Assembly (NCBI GenBank): GCA_041736155.1
Contig: JBGSUL010000002.1
Coordinates: 1 to 64,000 of the forward strand
DNA length: 64,000 nt
Source of the DNA: JANPLN01 sp041736155
GTDB taxonomy: Bacteria > Bdellovibrionota > Bdellovibrionia > Bdellovibrionales > JAGQZY01
Reading direction: 5' to 3'
Part shown: positions 34,986-45,000 of the stretch, piece after piece
Layout: the number at the start of each line of letters is the position of its first letter
Position numbering within the stretch: position 1 is the first letter of the stretch
The notes under the pieces: model-generated
What the model saw: only the letters and a program-made list of their open reading frames with translations
The model's database searches: none
Told to the model about the DNA's origin: nothing
Program-made: the position numbers and the translations under genes

Positions 34986-35414
34986 TTACTCGATAATATC
35001 GGGCATAAAGCGATAGGCTTTTAATAAACGTCGCCCATCACGAACCGTCGTCAGTTTTCTGATCATGTTCGATTTTTCATTTTCGACACAACCTAACATA
35101 ACCAAGTCCTGGGTCATAATGGAATTCACCAGCGCTTGTTTTCGTTCCATGAGATTTTTAATTGTCGTCTTGTGTTCATCGCTCAACGTCTCCGTCTGGA
35201 TATCTGCACTGTACTGATGAATGCGTTTATCGAGACTACGTATGCCTTCCAGCAAACTTTCGCGCATGGAATAGAGGTCTTCAAGATTTTCAAAGTTTCG
35301 CGCCTTAAAGCTTTTGCGCTCGTTGACAGAAACTTCAAGGAACATCTGCAAGTGATGATTCTTTTCCTCTAGCAACGCAATGATGAGATCCATGTTGTTG
35401 TGTTGACTAAGCAC
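34986..35414 (-). CDS. FliT/FlgN-like flagellar chaperone candidate
   Basis: The 142-residue helical protein (MDLIIALLEEKNHHLQMFLE, LEDLYSMRESLLEGIRSLDKR) follows fliS with an 8-bp overlap. In many flagellar operons this position, fliD-fliS-fliT, encodes a small helical chaperone for the cap protein. The GTG at 35414 has AAGGAGT just upstream. Sequence alone does not prove the family. Confidence 0.55.
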   Translation of the reverse strand: MLSQHNNMDLIIALLEEKNHHLQMFLEVSVNERKSFKARNFENLEDLYSMRESLLEGIRSLDKRIHQYSADIQTETLSDEHKTTIKNLMERKQALVNSIMTQDLVMLGCVENEKSNMIRKLTTVRDGRRLLKAYRFMPDIIE

Positions 35415-35799
35415 TTTGGGACTCCTTTTTTTTGATTGATTCCATAGCCTTTACCCATCCATCGTAAAGAATGCCTAAAATCTTTAGCGTATTATCTAAA
35501 TGTTTTTCTTGACCGGTAATATTTGCCCGGGTGAGTTCTTCCATCATGTAGATGTAGAGCTGCTCAAGATTGGTTGCCACCGCAGGGGCCATCTTAAAAT
35601 CGAGAGAACTCGCTAGCTCCATGACAATGTCATAGGCTCGACCGATCATCTCTCCACGGAGTTTGACATTTTTATTGACGTTAGCTTCTTTCGCTTGTTT
35701 GACAAAACGAATAGCTCCTTCGTAAAGCAAGAGTAAAACTTTTTCTTTACTCGCACTCTCTATAGACGTTTTTTTATACTTCCCGTAACCCTGACTCAT
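35407..35799 (-). CDS. fliS: Flagellin chaperone FliS
   Basis: The 130-residue product has GYGKYKKTSIESASKEKVLL and LLYEGAIRFVKQAKEA, the conserved FliS N-terminus, and a helical bundle with VATNLEQLYIYMMEEL. FliS binds the disordered end of flagellin before export. The ATG at 35799 has AGGTGG upstream. It lies 21 bp after fliD. Confidence 0.9.
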   Translation of the reverse strand: MSQGYGKYKKTSIESASKEKVLLLLYEGAIRFVKQAKEANVNKNVKLRGEMIGRAYDIVMELASSLDFKMAPAVATNLEQLYIYMMEELTRANITGQEKHLDNTLKILGILYDGWVKAMESIKKKESQSA

Positions 35800-35820
35800 G
35801 CACAACCACCTTTTTCAACT

Positions 35821-37185
35821 TTAGCCACCACCGTTGCCCCCCACAATCGCTCCAACTTGCGCACCCTGCGCTTGCATTTTTGCCATTTGTTCTTCTAAAC
35901 GAGAAAATTTTCTTCTTAGCTGATCTTCTTTTGTCGCTAAGTTTTTTTCTTTGTATTCAATACTGCGATCAATTTGCGACATTTGATTCTGCAGACCCTT
36001 CTTTTTGTTATTGATAACTCCCGACGCACTGAGGGTCGTATTGTCGATCATCGTCTTGGTCTTGGCGATAAATCCCGACTGAGGAGAGCCATCTCCACGT
36101 AAAAACTCTAAAACATCCTTCGCATTGGTTTTAATTAATTTTTTAAATTTATCTTCTTTAAAATCGAGAGTTCCGTTGCGATTAAATTCCACACCCAACT
36201 GGTTCACTCGGTTGATGGACCCTTTGCCACCATAAACCGGATCTAAAATAAGTTGTTTGATTCTCTGCTCTACGCTGCGCAAAGCGGAATCACCACCCAA
36301 GGTCTTTGAAGTGTCGGTTTTTTCATCCATTCTATTTTGTTGCTGAACAAACGCTAAAACTCCGTTCATCGAATCCACAAAACTTTTGAGTTTTGTTTCG
36401 ATAACATCGTAGTTCTCGGTGACTGAAATATTGACTTCTTTGCCCGGCTTGGCGCTCTTCATATCGAGCGAAACACCGGGAATGACTTCATTCAGTTTAT
36501 TATTGACGACTTGCACATCAAAGCCATTGACCTTGATCAACCCGTTTTTCGAATCGCGCTCTTGATCAAAATAAAGATCCGACTCCCCATCCAAAAGATA
36601 GATGGTCGGAAAGGAGACATCATGGTTGTTGCCATAATGTTCAGAAGACATAATCAGTCGATAGCCATCTTCTCCCTCAGAACCGTCTTGCACCACGGTG
36701 GCCGTGATTCCAATGTTTGCGGTGCTCACGGTGCGCGCAATGCCATCGAGAGTATTGTTAGAATCATTGATGAAAACTTTTTTCTCTCCATCTGGAGTAT
36801 CGAATTTGAGATAGCCTACACCCATACGCGTTTTATCTTTGTCCGCAAAGACATTAGAAAGCGCACCGGAGTTTTCCGCCAAACGTACCACTTCGATTTT
36901 CCATTGACCGGGAATGACTTTTTCCGATTCCACAGTTCCAGCGAGAACATCAGGATCTGAAATGCTCAACGCATAATCTTGGAACTTCTTACCGCCGACG
37001 ATAGTTCCCAGTTCCCCTTTGACTTTGTTGAGGCGTCCTTCCAGATCTGTGACTAATCCCATTTTGGTATCAAGCTTTTGTTTTTTCGCGTCCATTTGTT
37101 TTAATGGTTCGCGCTCGGCGATCATGATTTGATCGACGACAGACATTAAACCTGATCCCACTCCGGGAATACGTACCCCTGGCAT
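35821..37185 (-). CDS. fliD: Flagellar filament cap protein FliD
   Basis: The 454-residue product begins MPGVRIPGVGSGL, has the N-terminal coiled coil (about 25-65), the FliD core with GKKFQDYALSISDPDVLAG, and a long C-terminal coiled coil (IDRSIEYKEKNLATKEDQLR) ending in a Gly-rich tail. FliD caps the filament and guides flagellin assembly. The ATG at 37185 is preceded by GGAGGATT; an in-frame start six codons upstream is rejected. Confidence 0.92.
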   Translation of the reverse strand: MPGVRIPGVGSGLMSVVDQIMIAEREPLKQMDAKKQKLDTKMGLVTDLEGRLNKVKGELGTIVGGKKFQDYALSISDPDVLAGTVESEKVIPGQWKIEVVRLAENSGALSNVFADKDKTRMGVGYLKFDTPDGEKKVFINDSNNTLDGIARTVSTANIGITATVVQDGSEGEDGYRLIMSSEHYGNNHDVSFPTIYLLDGESDLYFDQERDSKNGLIKVNGFDVQVVNNKLNEVIPGVSLDMKSAKPGKEVNISVTENYDVIETKLKSFVDSMNGVLAFVQQQNRMDEKTDTSKTLGGDSALRSVEQRIKQLILDPVYGGKGSINRVNQLGVEFNRNGTLDFKEDKFKKLIKTNAKDVLEFLRGDGSPQSGFIAKTKTMIDNTTLSASGVINNKKKGLQNQMSQIDRSIEYKEKNLATKEDQLRRKFSRLEEQMAKMQAQGAQVGAIVGGNGGG

Positions 37186-37278
37186 AATCCTCCAACTCTT
37201 CATTTATTATCAATGAGAAATGGATTATTTTGTGAGTCATTAATATGGCTCTCGGCCTACGGAGAGGCAAAAAGAACC

Positions 37279-37644
37279 TTAGGCGGCTTTATTAAAAATA
37301 CGTCCACTCGTCTGGTCTAAACTGTCGAGAAGTTGGTAAAAGTCATCTTCTACGACACGACGAACGGTTTGTCCTTCGGCGGTTTTTATATACAAAACTT
37401 GTTGTGATTCCTCTTGAACTAGCTCTATGACAAGGCCATTGGCAACGATACCGGCATGTCTCTTGAGATTCTCAATAATCTTTTCGAGCTCTTCGGGAGT
37501 TACTTTGCGGCGTTTTTCGCCAAAAGGTTGACGCCCGTCCGCATCTCTCTCGGCGGTATCGTGCGGTTTGATCGCACTCGACGCCTCACTCACCTTGGTC
37601 GGCGAGAGCACGGTTGGTATTTGAGTCAATGAACGAATATTCAT
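37279..37644 (-). CDS. flaG: FlaG family flagellar protein
   Basis: The 121-residue product has a variable, disordered N-terminus and the FlaG core (VTPEELEKIIENLKRH, about 48-63; LVIELVQEESQQVLYIKTAE). It precedes fliD-fliS, as in many flagellar clusters, where FlaG affects filament length. A sigma-28-like promoter is visible upstream. Confidence 0.82.
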   Translation of the reverse strand: MNIRSLTQIPTVLSPTKVSEASSAIKPHDTAERDADGRQPFGEKRRKVTPEELEKIIENLKRHAGIVANGLVIELVQEESQQVLYIKTAEGQTVRRVVEDDFYQLLDSLDQTSGRIFNKAA

Positions 37645-37652
37645 ACGTCTGC

Positions 37653-37680
37653 TTATCGGTATAAAAAATGGATTACTTTA
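37653..37680 (-). promoter_or_regulatory. Sigma-28-type promoter of the flaG-fliD-fliS operon
   Basis: On the minus strand TAAA, 16 bases, then ACCGATAA. The -10 box matches GCCGATAA at seven of eight positions; the spacer is one base longer than usual. It lies just upstream of the flaG ATG at 37644. Confidence 0.5.
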
Positions 37681-37705
37681 AGACGGTGACTCTAATGAGA
37701 CACTC

Positions 37706-38131
37706 TTAAGACTCTATTAAGACTCTATGGGGGGGGGTGCCCATGGCTTTGAGCCATTCTGGCGAGGGCTCAATGAGCTTTCTCGCTCGTAAATCAAAAA
37801 AGCCGTAAGTAAACACAGCCTTGCAGCACAGCTCTTCTTTTTGATTGTAAATGTCTTGGTAAATCATGGAAATTTTGCCGTTGAAAGGGTCGGTACTTGT
37901 TAGAATTTTTATATTTTCGCGGAGTTTGAGTTCTTTGAGAAACTCTAATTGGACCTTGAGTATCACCGGTCCTTGTTGGCGTTTTTGAACTTCGGCTAAG
38001 CCGTAACCATTTTTTGTAATCACTTCCCAGCGCGCTTCTTCGAAGATTTCAAGGTAGACCGAATTATTGACATGACCAAAAGTATCCAAGTGGAATTCCT
38101 TTATGGTCATGCCATATTCTTCTAACTTCAT
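37706..38131 (-). CDS. Acyl-CoA thioesterase, hotdog fold (YbgC/4-HBT-like)
   Basis: The 141-residue product has the 4-hydroxybenzoyl-CoA thioesterase motif DTFGHVNNSVYLEIFEEAR with its Asp at about residue 16, and VILKVQLEFLKELKL. These enzymes hydrolyse short or medium acyl-CoA thioesters. It lies between flaG and the flagellin gene, both on the same strand. The coding 3' end runs through nine C (G9 on the plus strand at 37729-37737), so slippage would alter the last residues. Confidence 0.82.
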   Translation of the reverse strand: MKLEEYGMTIKEFHLDTFGHVNNSVYLEIFEEARWEVITKNGYGLAEVQKRQQGPVILKVQLEFLKELKLRENIKILTSTDPFNGKISMIYQDIYNQKEELCCKAVFTYGFFDLRARKLIEPSPEWLKAMGTPPHRVLIES

Positions 38132-38148
38132 AAATCCTCCGGGACCTC

Positions 38149-38180
38149 AAAAAATTGGACCCGCCCCATGCGGGCCCAAT
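38149..38180 (-). terminator. Rho-independent terminator after the first flagellin gene
   Basis: On the minus strand ATTGG-G-CCCGC pairs with GCGGG-T-CCAAT, with one mismatch and a five-base loop, followed by six T. It ends the flagellin mRNA 31 bp after its stop. Confidence 0.75.
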
Positions 38181-38210
38181 AGAGGAAGAAGACTAACACT
38201 AACGACTCTC

Positions 38211-39044
38211 TTAACTCAAGAGTCTAAGAGCTTGTTTTGGAACTTCGTTCGCTTGAGCCAATACATTTGTTGAAGCATTCAACAAAATTTGGCTTTTTGT
38301 AAACTCAGCTGTTGATTCTGCAACATCCGTGTCTCTGATTCGCGAATTCGCCGAAGATAAGTTCTCAATCTGGGTGCCTAAATTCTCGGTGGTAGAACTT
38401 AATCTGTTTTGAATAGCTCCTATATTTGCTCTGAAACTATTTACTTTTGTTTGACCTTCATCAAGCATCGCGAGAGCGTCTTTAGCGCCATCTTTACTTG
38501 AGAAATCTATGCTAGATACGCCTAAGTTGGACGCTGTGGCATCTGATTGTGAAGTATCAAAGGAGATCACATCTTCTTCACCACTTCCATTAATACCGAC
38601 TTGGAAGTCGTAAGATTCGCCCGAGCCATCCAACAGTTTTTTACTTCCAAACTGTGTGGTCGAAGCGATGCGATCTACTTCTTGCATCAACTGTGTTAAT
38701 TCTTGGTTGATGAATTTTCTTTCATTGTCACCCACAGTATCAGAAGCTGCTTGAATACCAAGTTCACGCATACGCGTAAAGATGTTACTGATCTCACCAA
38801 GGCCACCTTCTGCCACTTGAAGAAGAGAAACCCCATCGTTGGTATTTCGCAATGCTTGCTTGAACCCACGAATTTGTGATTTCATCCCTTCAGAGATGGA
38901 TAATCCCGCAGCATCATCCGCGGCTTTAGTGATACGACTTCCCGATGACAACTGTGACATGGCTTTATCCATGATGCGTTGGTTACCCTCGAGTGACTTT
39001 TGTGCGGTTAACGACGGCACATTCGTCGCAATTCTTAAACTCAT
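38211..39044 (-). CDS. fliC: Flagellin, first copy
   Basis: The 277-residue protein has the conserved D0/D1 ends: LRIATNVPSLTAQKSLEGNQ at the N-terminus with RITKAADDAAGLSISEGM, and TDVAESTAEFTKSQILLNAS at the C-terminus. The central variable region is very short, as in simple filaments. It is a paralogue of the gene at 39364. The ATG follows AGGAGG. Confidence 0.95.
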   Translation of the reverse strand: MSLRIATNVPSLTAQKSLEGNQRIMDKAMSQLSSGSRITKAADDAAGLSISEGMKSQIRGFKQALRNTNDGVSLLQVAEGGLGEISNIFTRMRELGIQAASDTVGDNERKFINQELTQLMQEVDRIASTTQFGSKKLLDGSGESYDFQVGINGSGEEDVISFDTSQSDATASNLGVSSIDFSSKDGAKDALAMLDEGQTKVNSFRANIGAIQNRLSSTTENLGTQIENLSSANSRIRDTDVAESTAEFTKSQILLNASTNVLAQANEVPKQALRLLS

Positions 39045-39093
39045 ATTCTTCCTCCTGGTTTAAGTTACGTTTTCTTTATTACTCACACCTGAC

Positions 39094-39120
39094 CTTTCGG
39101 CTGATCTAGGTAAGCCTGAA
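39094..39120 (-). promoter_or_regulatory. Weak sigma-28-like promoter of the first flagellin gene
   Basis: Minus strand TTCAGGCT, 11 bases, GCCGAAAG. The -10 and the spacing fit the flagellar pattern; the -35 matches only half. Confidence 0.3.
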
Positions 39121-39286
39121 GTCGAGTCGAGGAGATCTGGACTTTCATCCATAAAAACTAGACTTCGGTTGAGGAGGGAAGATTTTCTAGACTTTGGGTT
39201 GAAAAATATGAAAACAAAAAGAAGAACAAGAGGTTAAATAGAATTTTCGCTAAAAACGTAAAAACAACAGTGTTTAAACCATAAAC

Positions 39287-39313
39287 AAAAAAGCCCGGAT
39301 CGATCCGGGCTTT
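39287..39313 (-). terminator. Terminator after the second flagellin gene
   Basis: GCCCGGAT-CG-ATCCGGGC (39293-39310) with six A before it gives a strong hairpin and T-run on the minus strand, 51 bp after the flagellin stop. Confidence 0.85.
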
Positions 39314-39363
39314 GGTTCACGACGTTGGTCGTGGTCAATGATTCAATACTAAACGTAAGTTGT

Positions 39364-40191
39364 TTAACCGAGGAGTCGTAAGGCGGCAGAAGTGGAGTTG
39401 TTGGCTTGCGCTAACATTCCAATCGATGCCTGTTGGAGAATCTGCGACGAGGTAAACTCTGCTGTCTCGTGGGCAATGTCAGCATCACGAATGCGCGAGT
39501 TCGCTGCAGATAAACTCTCGTTGGATACATCGATGTTACGAATCGCCGAATCCATGCGGTTTTGGAAGGCACCAAAGTTAGCGCGCATCCCTCCGACTTT
39601 GACAATGGCTTCATCGATATAATCGAGAGCATTGCGTGCCCCTGATTTATCGGTAAAGTCCATGCCGTCTACTCCGAGGTTTGAAGCTGTGGCATCCGCA
39701 TCCATATTAAAAGATATACTACTGTTCTCGTCGCTATTGACGCCCACTTGGAAATCCAGCTCTGTATTTGAGCCATCGAGAAGTTTGGTTTCTCCAAATT
39801 TAGTTGTGGCGGCGATACGATCCAACTCTTGCACTAAGTGTTGAGCTTCCACATCGAGGAACTTTCTCTCCTCATCACCAATGGTATCACTCGCACCTTG
39901 CACACCGAGTTCTCGTAAGCGTATCAAAATGTTACTCACTTCGTTGAGACCGCCCTCTCCCACTTGAATAAAGGAGACCGCATTCTCGGCGTTTCGACGC
40001 GCCATCTGCATGCCGCGAATATCTCCGCGCAGTTTTTCAGATATAGCGAGCCCAGCAGCATCATCGGAAGCTTGCGTTATGCGACTTCCTGAAGCCAGGG
40101 CTTGCATGGCGTGTGCGTTTTTGTTTTGTTGTATCCCTAGGTTTCTCTGTGCGTTGATCGACGCAATATTGGTATTAATCCTTAAGCTCAT
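39364..40191 (-). CDS. fliC: Flagellin, second copy
   Basis: The 275-residue product shares both conserved ends with its neighbour (LRINTNIASINAQRNLGIQQ; DADIAHETAEFTSSQILQQA) and ends in LRLLG. It is probably a filament subunit used in different parts or stages of the filament. Two to six flagellins are usual in related predators. A near-perfect sigma-28 promoter lies about 85 bp upstream. Confidence 0.95.
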   Translation of the reverse strand: MSLRINTNIASINAQRNLGIQQNKNAHAMQALASGSRITQASDDAAGLAISEKLRGDIRGMQMARRNAENAVSFIQVGEGGLNEVSNILIRLRELGVQGASDTIGDEERKFLDVEAQHLVQELDRIAATTKFGETKLLDGSNTELDFQVGVNSDENSSISFNMDADATASNLGVDGMDFTDKSGARNALDYIDEAIVKVGGMRANFGAFQNRMDSAIRNIDVSNESLSAANSRIRDADIAHETAEFTSSQILQQASIGMLAQANNSTSAALRLLG

Positions 40192-40273
40192 ATTTGCCTC
40201 CTACAGTCTCCATCCCCTGGACATCCCACGTTCTACGATCACTCATCCTTGTGACTGACTGTTTATACCTAGA

Positions 40274-40300
40274 CTATCGGCGGGCTGAGACAAAACTTTA
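40274..40300 (-). promoter_or_regulatory. Sigma-28 (FliA) promoter of the second flagellin gene
   Basis: Minus strand TAAAGTTT, exactly 11 bases, GCCGATAG. This equals the consensus TAAAGTTT-N11-GCCGATAA at 15 of 16 positions. Confidence 0.9.
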
Positions 40301-40503
40301 GTCTAGTAACCAATTTGAGACAAAAATTCTTCAGAAATATAGAGGTGTTGCAGGAAAGCAACGGAGTGCGCCTCGAGGTGAAACGTTCCTTAACACAGCT
40401 GGGTGTTCTTTTTTGACTTACGAGTTTCCCGAAGCAGGACGCACCACATGAAGACTGGTTAGCTATGGAAGTAAGCAATTTTATCTGTATATAAGGGGCG
40501 TCA
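40301..40503. other. Intergenic region between flagellin promoter and TolC-like gene
   Basis: No frame is supported. It holds a half-site of the TGAGACA motif near 40314 and a TTGACT -35-like box near 40416, but no clear -10. AAGGGG before 40504 is the ribosome site of the next gene. Confidence 0.4.
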
Positions 40504-42015
40504 ATGAGGACTCTGACTCGACAATTAAGAAAAGTTCGCACACTATCACGCCAACTTTTGGGGGGAACGACACGCATGGGGCTGCGACGTCATAGTCATA
40601 TTCATTTATTTTTATCTATGATCATAGTTATTTTAGGTACTCATACCGTCGGTGCTGCAACACCCGATGCCAGCACGCTCTCACTTCAATCCTATGTGCG
40701 TAAAAATCTCAGTGTAAACGAAGTTGTACAACAAGCCCTCTTACAAAAGAAAAATTCCGAAGCCAAACAAGCGCGTGCTTCAGATGTCTTTCAAAACACC
40801 CTGACGCTACAGCCAGGCTTGTACACTCGCGAGTTTCTCTCAGGTTCGGGTTTACAGTTTAATGAACAACGTCCGAGCATTTGGGGGCAGATGACCCAGC
40901 GTCTTCCCACCGGCAGCGTGCTCGGTGCGGAAACCACCTACTTTTTAGAAGATACCAATCCGGCTGTCGGTGGAACAAATAGCGATTACCGCTTTTATAT
41001 TGAGCAGCCCTTATGGCGAAACTCTTTTGGCTCACTGTGGAGACGCCAAACCGAAAGTGCCGAAGCCGAAGTCAGACAAATGAATTTCAGTGAGCAAGTG
41101 GCATGGATTGACATCTGTCTGTCCTCTTCGGAAAACTACATCAATACATTTTTGGCGCAAGAAGAACGACGGCTGCAAAAAGAAGCTCACGAAGTGGCGC
41201 AAAAGGCCAAGTCTTTGGCACAAAAAGCCTATCAGCAGCGCGTGCTTCGCCGGTTAGACTATTTAAATTCCCAATCCGATTATCTCAAAGTCAAAAACGA
41301 TCATTTGCGTGCCGAAGCGGAGTTTCAACAACGCTTTGCTACTTTAAAGGTCCAAGCTGAAGACGAACAGCTTGCCGAGAATTTGCTCGATCCCACAGAT
41401 TTTTTTGACAAGATCCCGCTGGTAGAAACCTTTTCGTCATCGACCACCTTGCGTATTCTCGCTTTGCAGGCCCAAGTGGAGGCTCAACACGCTAATTATC
41501 TCGCCGAGAAAAATCGCACCCGCTCGGCTGTGGACTTTGGCGCTGAAACTCGCCGGATTCGCTCTGTGCAACCATCGGATATCGGTCTCCTCAATGCACA
41601 ACAAGACATCACGCAAGTTTACCTGCGTTTACAACTGCCTCTCATCAATAAAACATTTAAAGCCGATGTCGCAACGGCTCATAACAATTGGGATTGGGCG
41701 GAGTTCGAAAAGCAAAGACAAGAAAAATTGATCACGACTCAGTTTCAGCAAAATCGAACGTTCTTTAAAAACCGCAGCGAACAGCTGCTTGTCGCGCAAG
41801 AGAATGTATCGATCAAACGTCGACAACTCCAAGAAGCCACCCAGCTTTTGCAAGTTGGGCGCATTGAATTTATGGAATACGTTATATACCGGGATGCCCT
41901 CCTCAACGAAGAAATCAACCTCCTGCGTTTGCGCGCGGGCCTCTGGCAACTCAAGGCTCAGCTCGCTCAGTACGATGAAACCTACCTCAAACAATGTAAG
42001 GAACTCGTCTTATGA
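40504..42015 (+). CDS. TolC-like outer-membrane efflux protein
   Basis: The 503-residue product has a signal peptide and two long helical repeats (for example LQKEAHEVAQKAKSLAQKAY and KRRQLQEATQLLQVGRIEFM) typical of TolC-family channels. The N-terminus before the hydrophobic core is unusually long and basic; an ATG at 40576 would shorten it, but AAGGGG is better placed for 40504. It overlaps the RND gene by 4 bp. No membrane-fusion protein gene adjoins it. Confidence 0.8.
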   Translation: MRTLTRQLRKVRTLSRQLLGGTTRMGLRRHSHIHLFLSMIIVILGTHTVGAATPDASTLSLQSYVRKNLSVNEVVQQALLQKKNSEAKQARASDVFQNTLTLQPGLYTREFLSGSGLQFNEQRPSIWGQMTQRLPTGSVLGAETTYFLEDTNPAVGGTNSDYRFYIEQPLWRNSFGSLWRRQTESAEAEVRQMNFSEQVAWIDICLSSSENYINTFLAQEERRLQKEAHEVAQKAKSLAQKAYQQRVLRRLDYLNSQSDYLKVKNDHLRAEAEFQQRFATLKVQAEDEQLAENLLDPTDFFDKIPLVETFSSSTTLRILALQAQVEAQHANYLAEKNRTRSAVDFGAETRRIRSVQPSDIGLLNAQQDITQVYLRLQLPLINKTFKADVATAHNNWDWAEFEKQRQEKLITTQFQQNRTFFKNRSEQLLVAQENVSIKRRQLQEATQLLQVGRIEFMEYVIYRDALLNEEINLLRLRAGLWQLKAQLAQYDETYLKQCKELVL

Positions 42016-45000
42016 AGAAGCTGATTGAGTATTTTATTTCGCGCACCAAGCTGGTGAACCTGATCACCCTCGGTCTTACGATTGTGGGTCTCGTGTCGCT
42101 CTACTTCACGCGTCGCGATCTTCACCCGCCGTTTAAATTCAATATCGTCAACGTGACCGCTGTGCTCGAATCTGCCTCCTCGGAAGAAATCGAACGCCTG
42201 CTCACTTACCCCATCGAAGAAGTTTTGCAAACTGTACCCGGCTATGACGAAATCAATTCGCGCTCACGCACTGGGTTTATGCGAATCTCGGTAAAATTCC
42301 CGCAATCAGAAAAGAACCTTCCCGAAAAAATGGAAATGATTCGTGGGCGCATCCAAGTGGCTCTGCGCGATTTGCCGCCCGAAGTGCGCGACGTGAATAT
42401 CGCGCAAAGCGAAGATAACGAGATTTTTCTCGCCAATTTGGCCGTGAGCGGGATCGACCCTCTTCTCCCCGCCCATCACGAATTTATGGAGTATCTCAAG
42501 AGCAAGGTGCGTTCCGTGGCTGGAATTTCCTCCATGACGTCCTCGTTGCGTCCGCTGCAAATCTTTATCCGTTTTGACCCCGAAAAACTCGCTCGTTACG
42601 GACTCACGGTGGCGCAGTTAAGAACCCAAATCCGCTCAGAGTTGGATCCCAAGGCCATTGGTTTTAACTCGATGAATGGGCGTGAGTGGCTTCTCGAGTT
42701 TGCCAATCCGCAAATGGATCCCAAGTTTATTTCGCAAATTCCACTCTATCAAAGTAGTTACGGACAAAAGCTGCAACTCAAAGATGTAGCGAAGGTCGGA
42801 TACGATTCCGAACGGAATGACAATTACCACTACCTGCTCAATGGCGAAAATGCTGTTGAAGTGTACATTCGCAAAACGCCCGAGAGTGATGGTTTAGTCA
42901 CCTTTGCCAAACTGCAAGAGGTCTTAGCACAAATTAAAACTCCTCCAGGAATTTCTCTGCGCACCATTGGCGACAGCCCTTATTTTATCAATCAACAGAT
43001 CAACGTTTTACTGTCCAATGGTTTTGGCGGCTTGATCTTAGTTTTGGGCATGCTCGCTTGGGCGATGAGTTTGAAAACCTCGTTGATGACGGCCATTGGT
43101 TTACCGATCTCTTATTTTGGAACTTTTATTGTTTTAAAATTTCTCGGGATGTCGATCGATCTGATTTCCATGATCGCCATGATCTTGGTTGTAGGTAACT
43201 TGGTGGACGATGCGGTGATCTTCGCCGAGCGCTACACCCAGTTACTCTCAGAAGGATTAACTCCTGAAGATTCGGCATCGCAAGCTGCGCGCGAATTGAT
43301 CGTGCCGGTCACCGGCACCATCCTCACTATCATTTGTGCCTTTTCGCCCATCCTTTTTGTCGAAGGCGAGATGTCGATCATTTTCCGCGCGATTCCGATC
43401 GTCGTCGGCACAGCCCTTTTCTTAAGTTGGTTTGAAACATTTTTTATTCTCCCCAATCACTTGGCGCACTATGTGCGCACACCACCGCGTGAGCGCTCTA
43501 TCAACTTTTTTAATGCCCTTGCCCGCCACTATAAAAAAATTCTCAATCACACTCTGCAGTGGCGTTATATTTACGGACTGGCCTGTATCGTGGGGCTGGG
43601 ATTTTCCCTCTACACTGCCTCAAAAATGCCCCAGGATTTTTCCTTGAATGTCAGCGCTCCCCTCGTGGAAGTGTTTGCTATCTTTAAAGAAGAAAAAACT
43701 TATGACGAAGTCAAAGCCGCCCTAAAGCCACTGACGTTGCGTCTGCGTGAACGCACTCAAGGGAAAGTGGATTTTGTCGAAACCAATATGGGCTGGATCT
43801 GGCGCGACGGAAAAACCTATCGAGGACCAAAATATGCCACTTTAGCTCTCGTGCTCAATCGCGATGAGTCCGATGTCAAAACCGTCAAAGCGGAAATTTT
43901 AAAAATTGTCGAAGACGAATTAAAAAACTTTAAACACGAAAATCTCCAAGAGATCACGGCTAAAGAATCCCAGCGCGGCGGTGGCGCTCGTCGTATGAAC
44001 ATGGCGAGTATTGAACTGGAAGGGCGCGACAGTGCTATGTTTAAACAAGCGCGGGAAGAACTGATTGCCGCTGTTGCCAATAAAGGTTTGGTGCAAGAGT
44101 ACATTCTCCCCGACAATCACGGACCGATGACTTATCAGTTTTTACCACTCCCCGAGGCCGTTAAGCTCCATGGTCTCTCTAAAGCTGAATTGGCTTTTCA
44201 GATTCAAGCGCAAACCAGCGCTGTGGAACTGGTTCGCGGTCGCGAACAGGGCCGATGGATGAAGGTGATGATGGAGCCGCAAACCCTTCAGGAGCCCAAT
44301 GACAGTGATTTAAAAAAGATCACCATTCAATCGCCACGTCACGGAGAGGCGTTACCTTTACAATTTCTCGGCGAGTGGCGCAAAGTGGGTTTTACCGATG
44401 CCATCGAACATAAAAAAGGCGAACGCATCTCGGTTTTAGATTTCCGTTTTGACGGCGAAAAAACCAACGAACAAGTGGTTCAAGCCCAACTCAACGAGGC
44501 GATCAAACCTTTTATTGCTAAATTTCCTCAAATGAAAATCCACACGATCGACGCCAACGAAGAAGATAAAAAAGGGCGAGATTGGACAAAACAAATTGTT
44601 CTGATCGCTGGAATTCTCATTTATTTTATTCTCGCCGCGGCTTTGCGGTCCTGGACACAACCGTTGATTGTCGGGCTCCCCATCCCTTTTGCCTTGATCG
44701 GCGTGATTTGGGCGCTCAAGCTCCATCATTTACCGCTGAGTTTGATGTCGATGATCGGCTTGATAGGAACGATGGGCGTGGCCGTCAACGATAGCATCGT
44801 GATGGTGGATCATATCAATCGCCTGTGGCGTGAAGCTGGCCGTAAAACCAAAGAGTTGGTGCTGGATGGCGCCTCGTCACGCATTCGCGCGATTACGTTG
44901 ACCGCCAGTTGCACGTTGGTGGGTGTGTTCCCCACCGCTTACGGGATTGGTGGCGAATCAGGCTTTACGCAACCCTTAGCATTTTCCATGGGCTGGGGAT

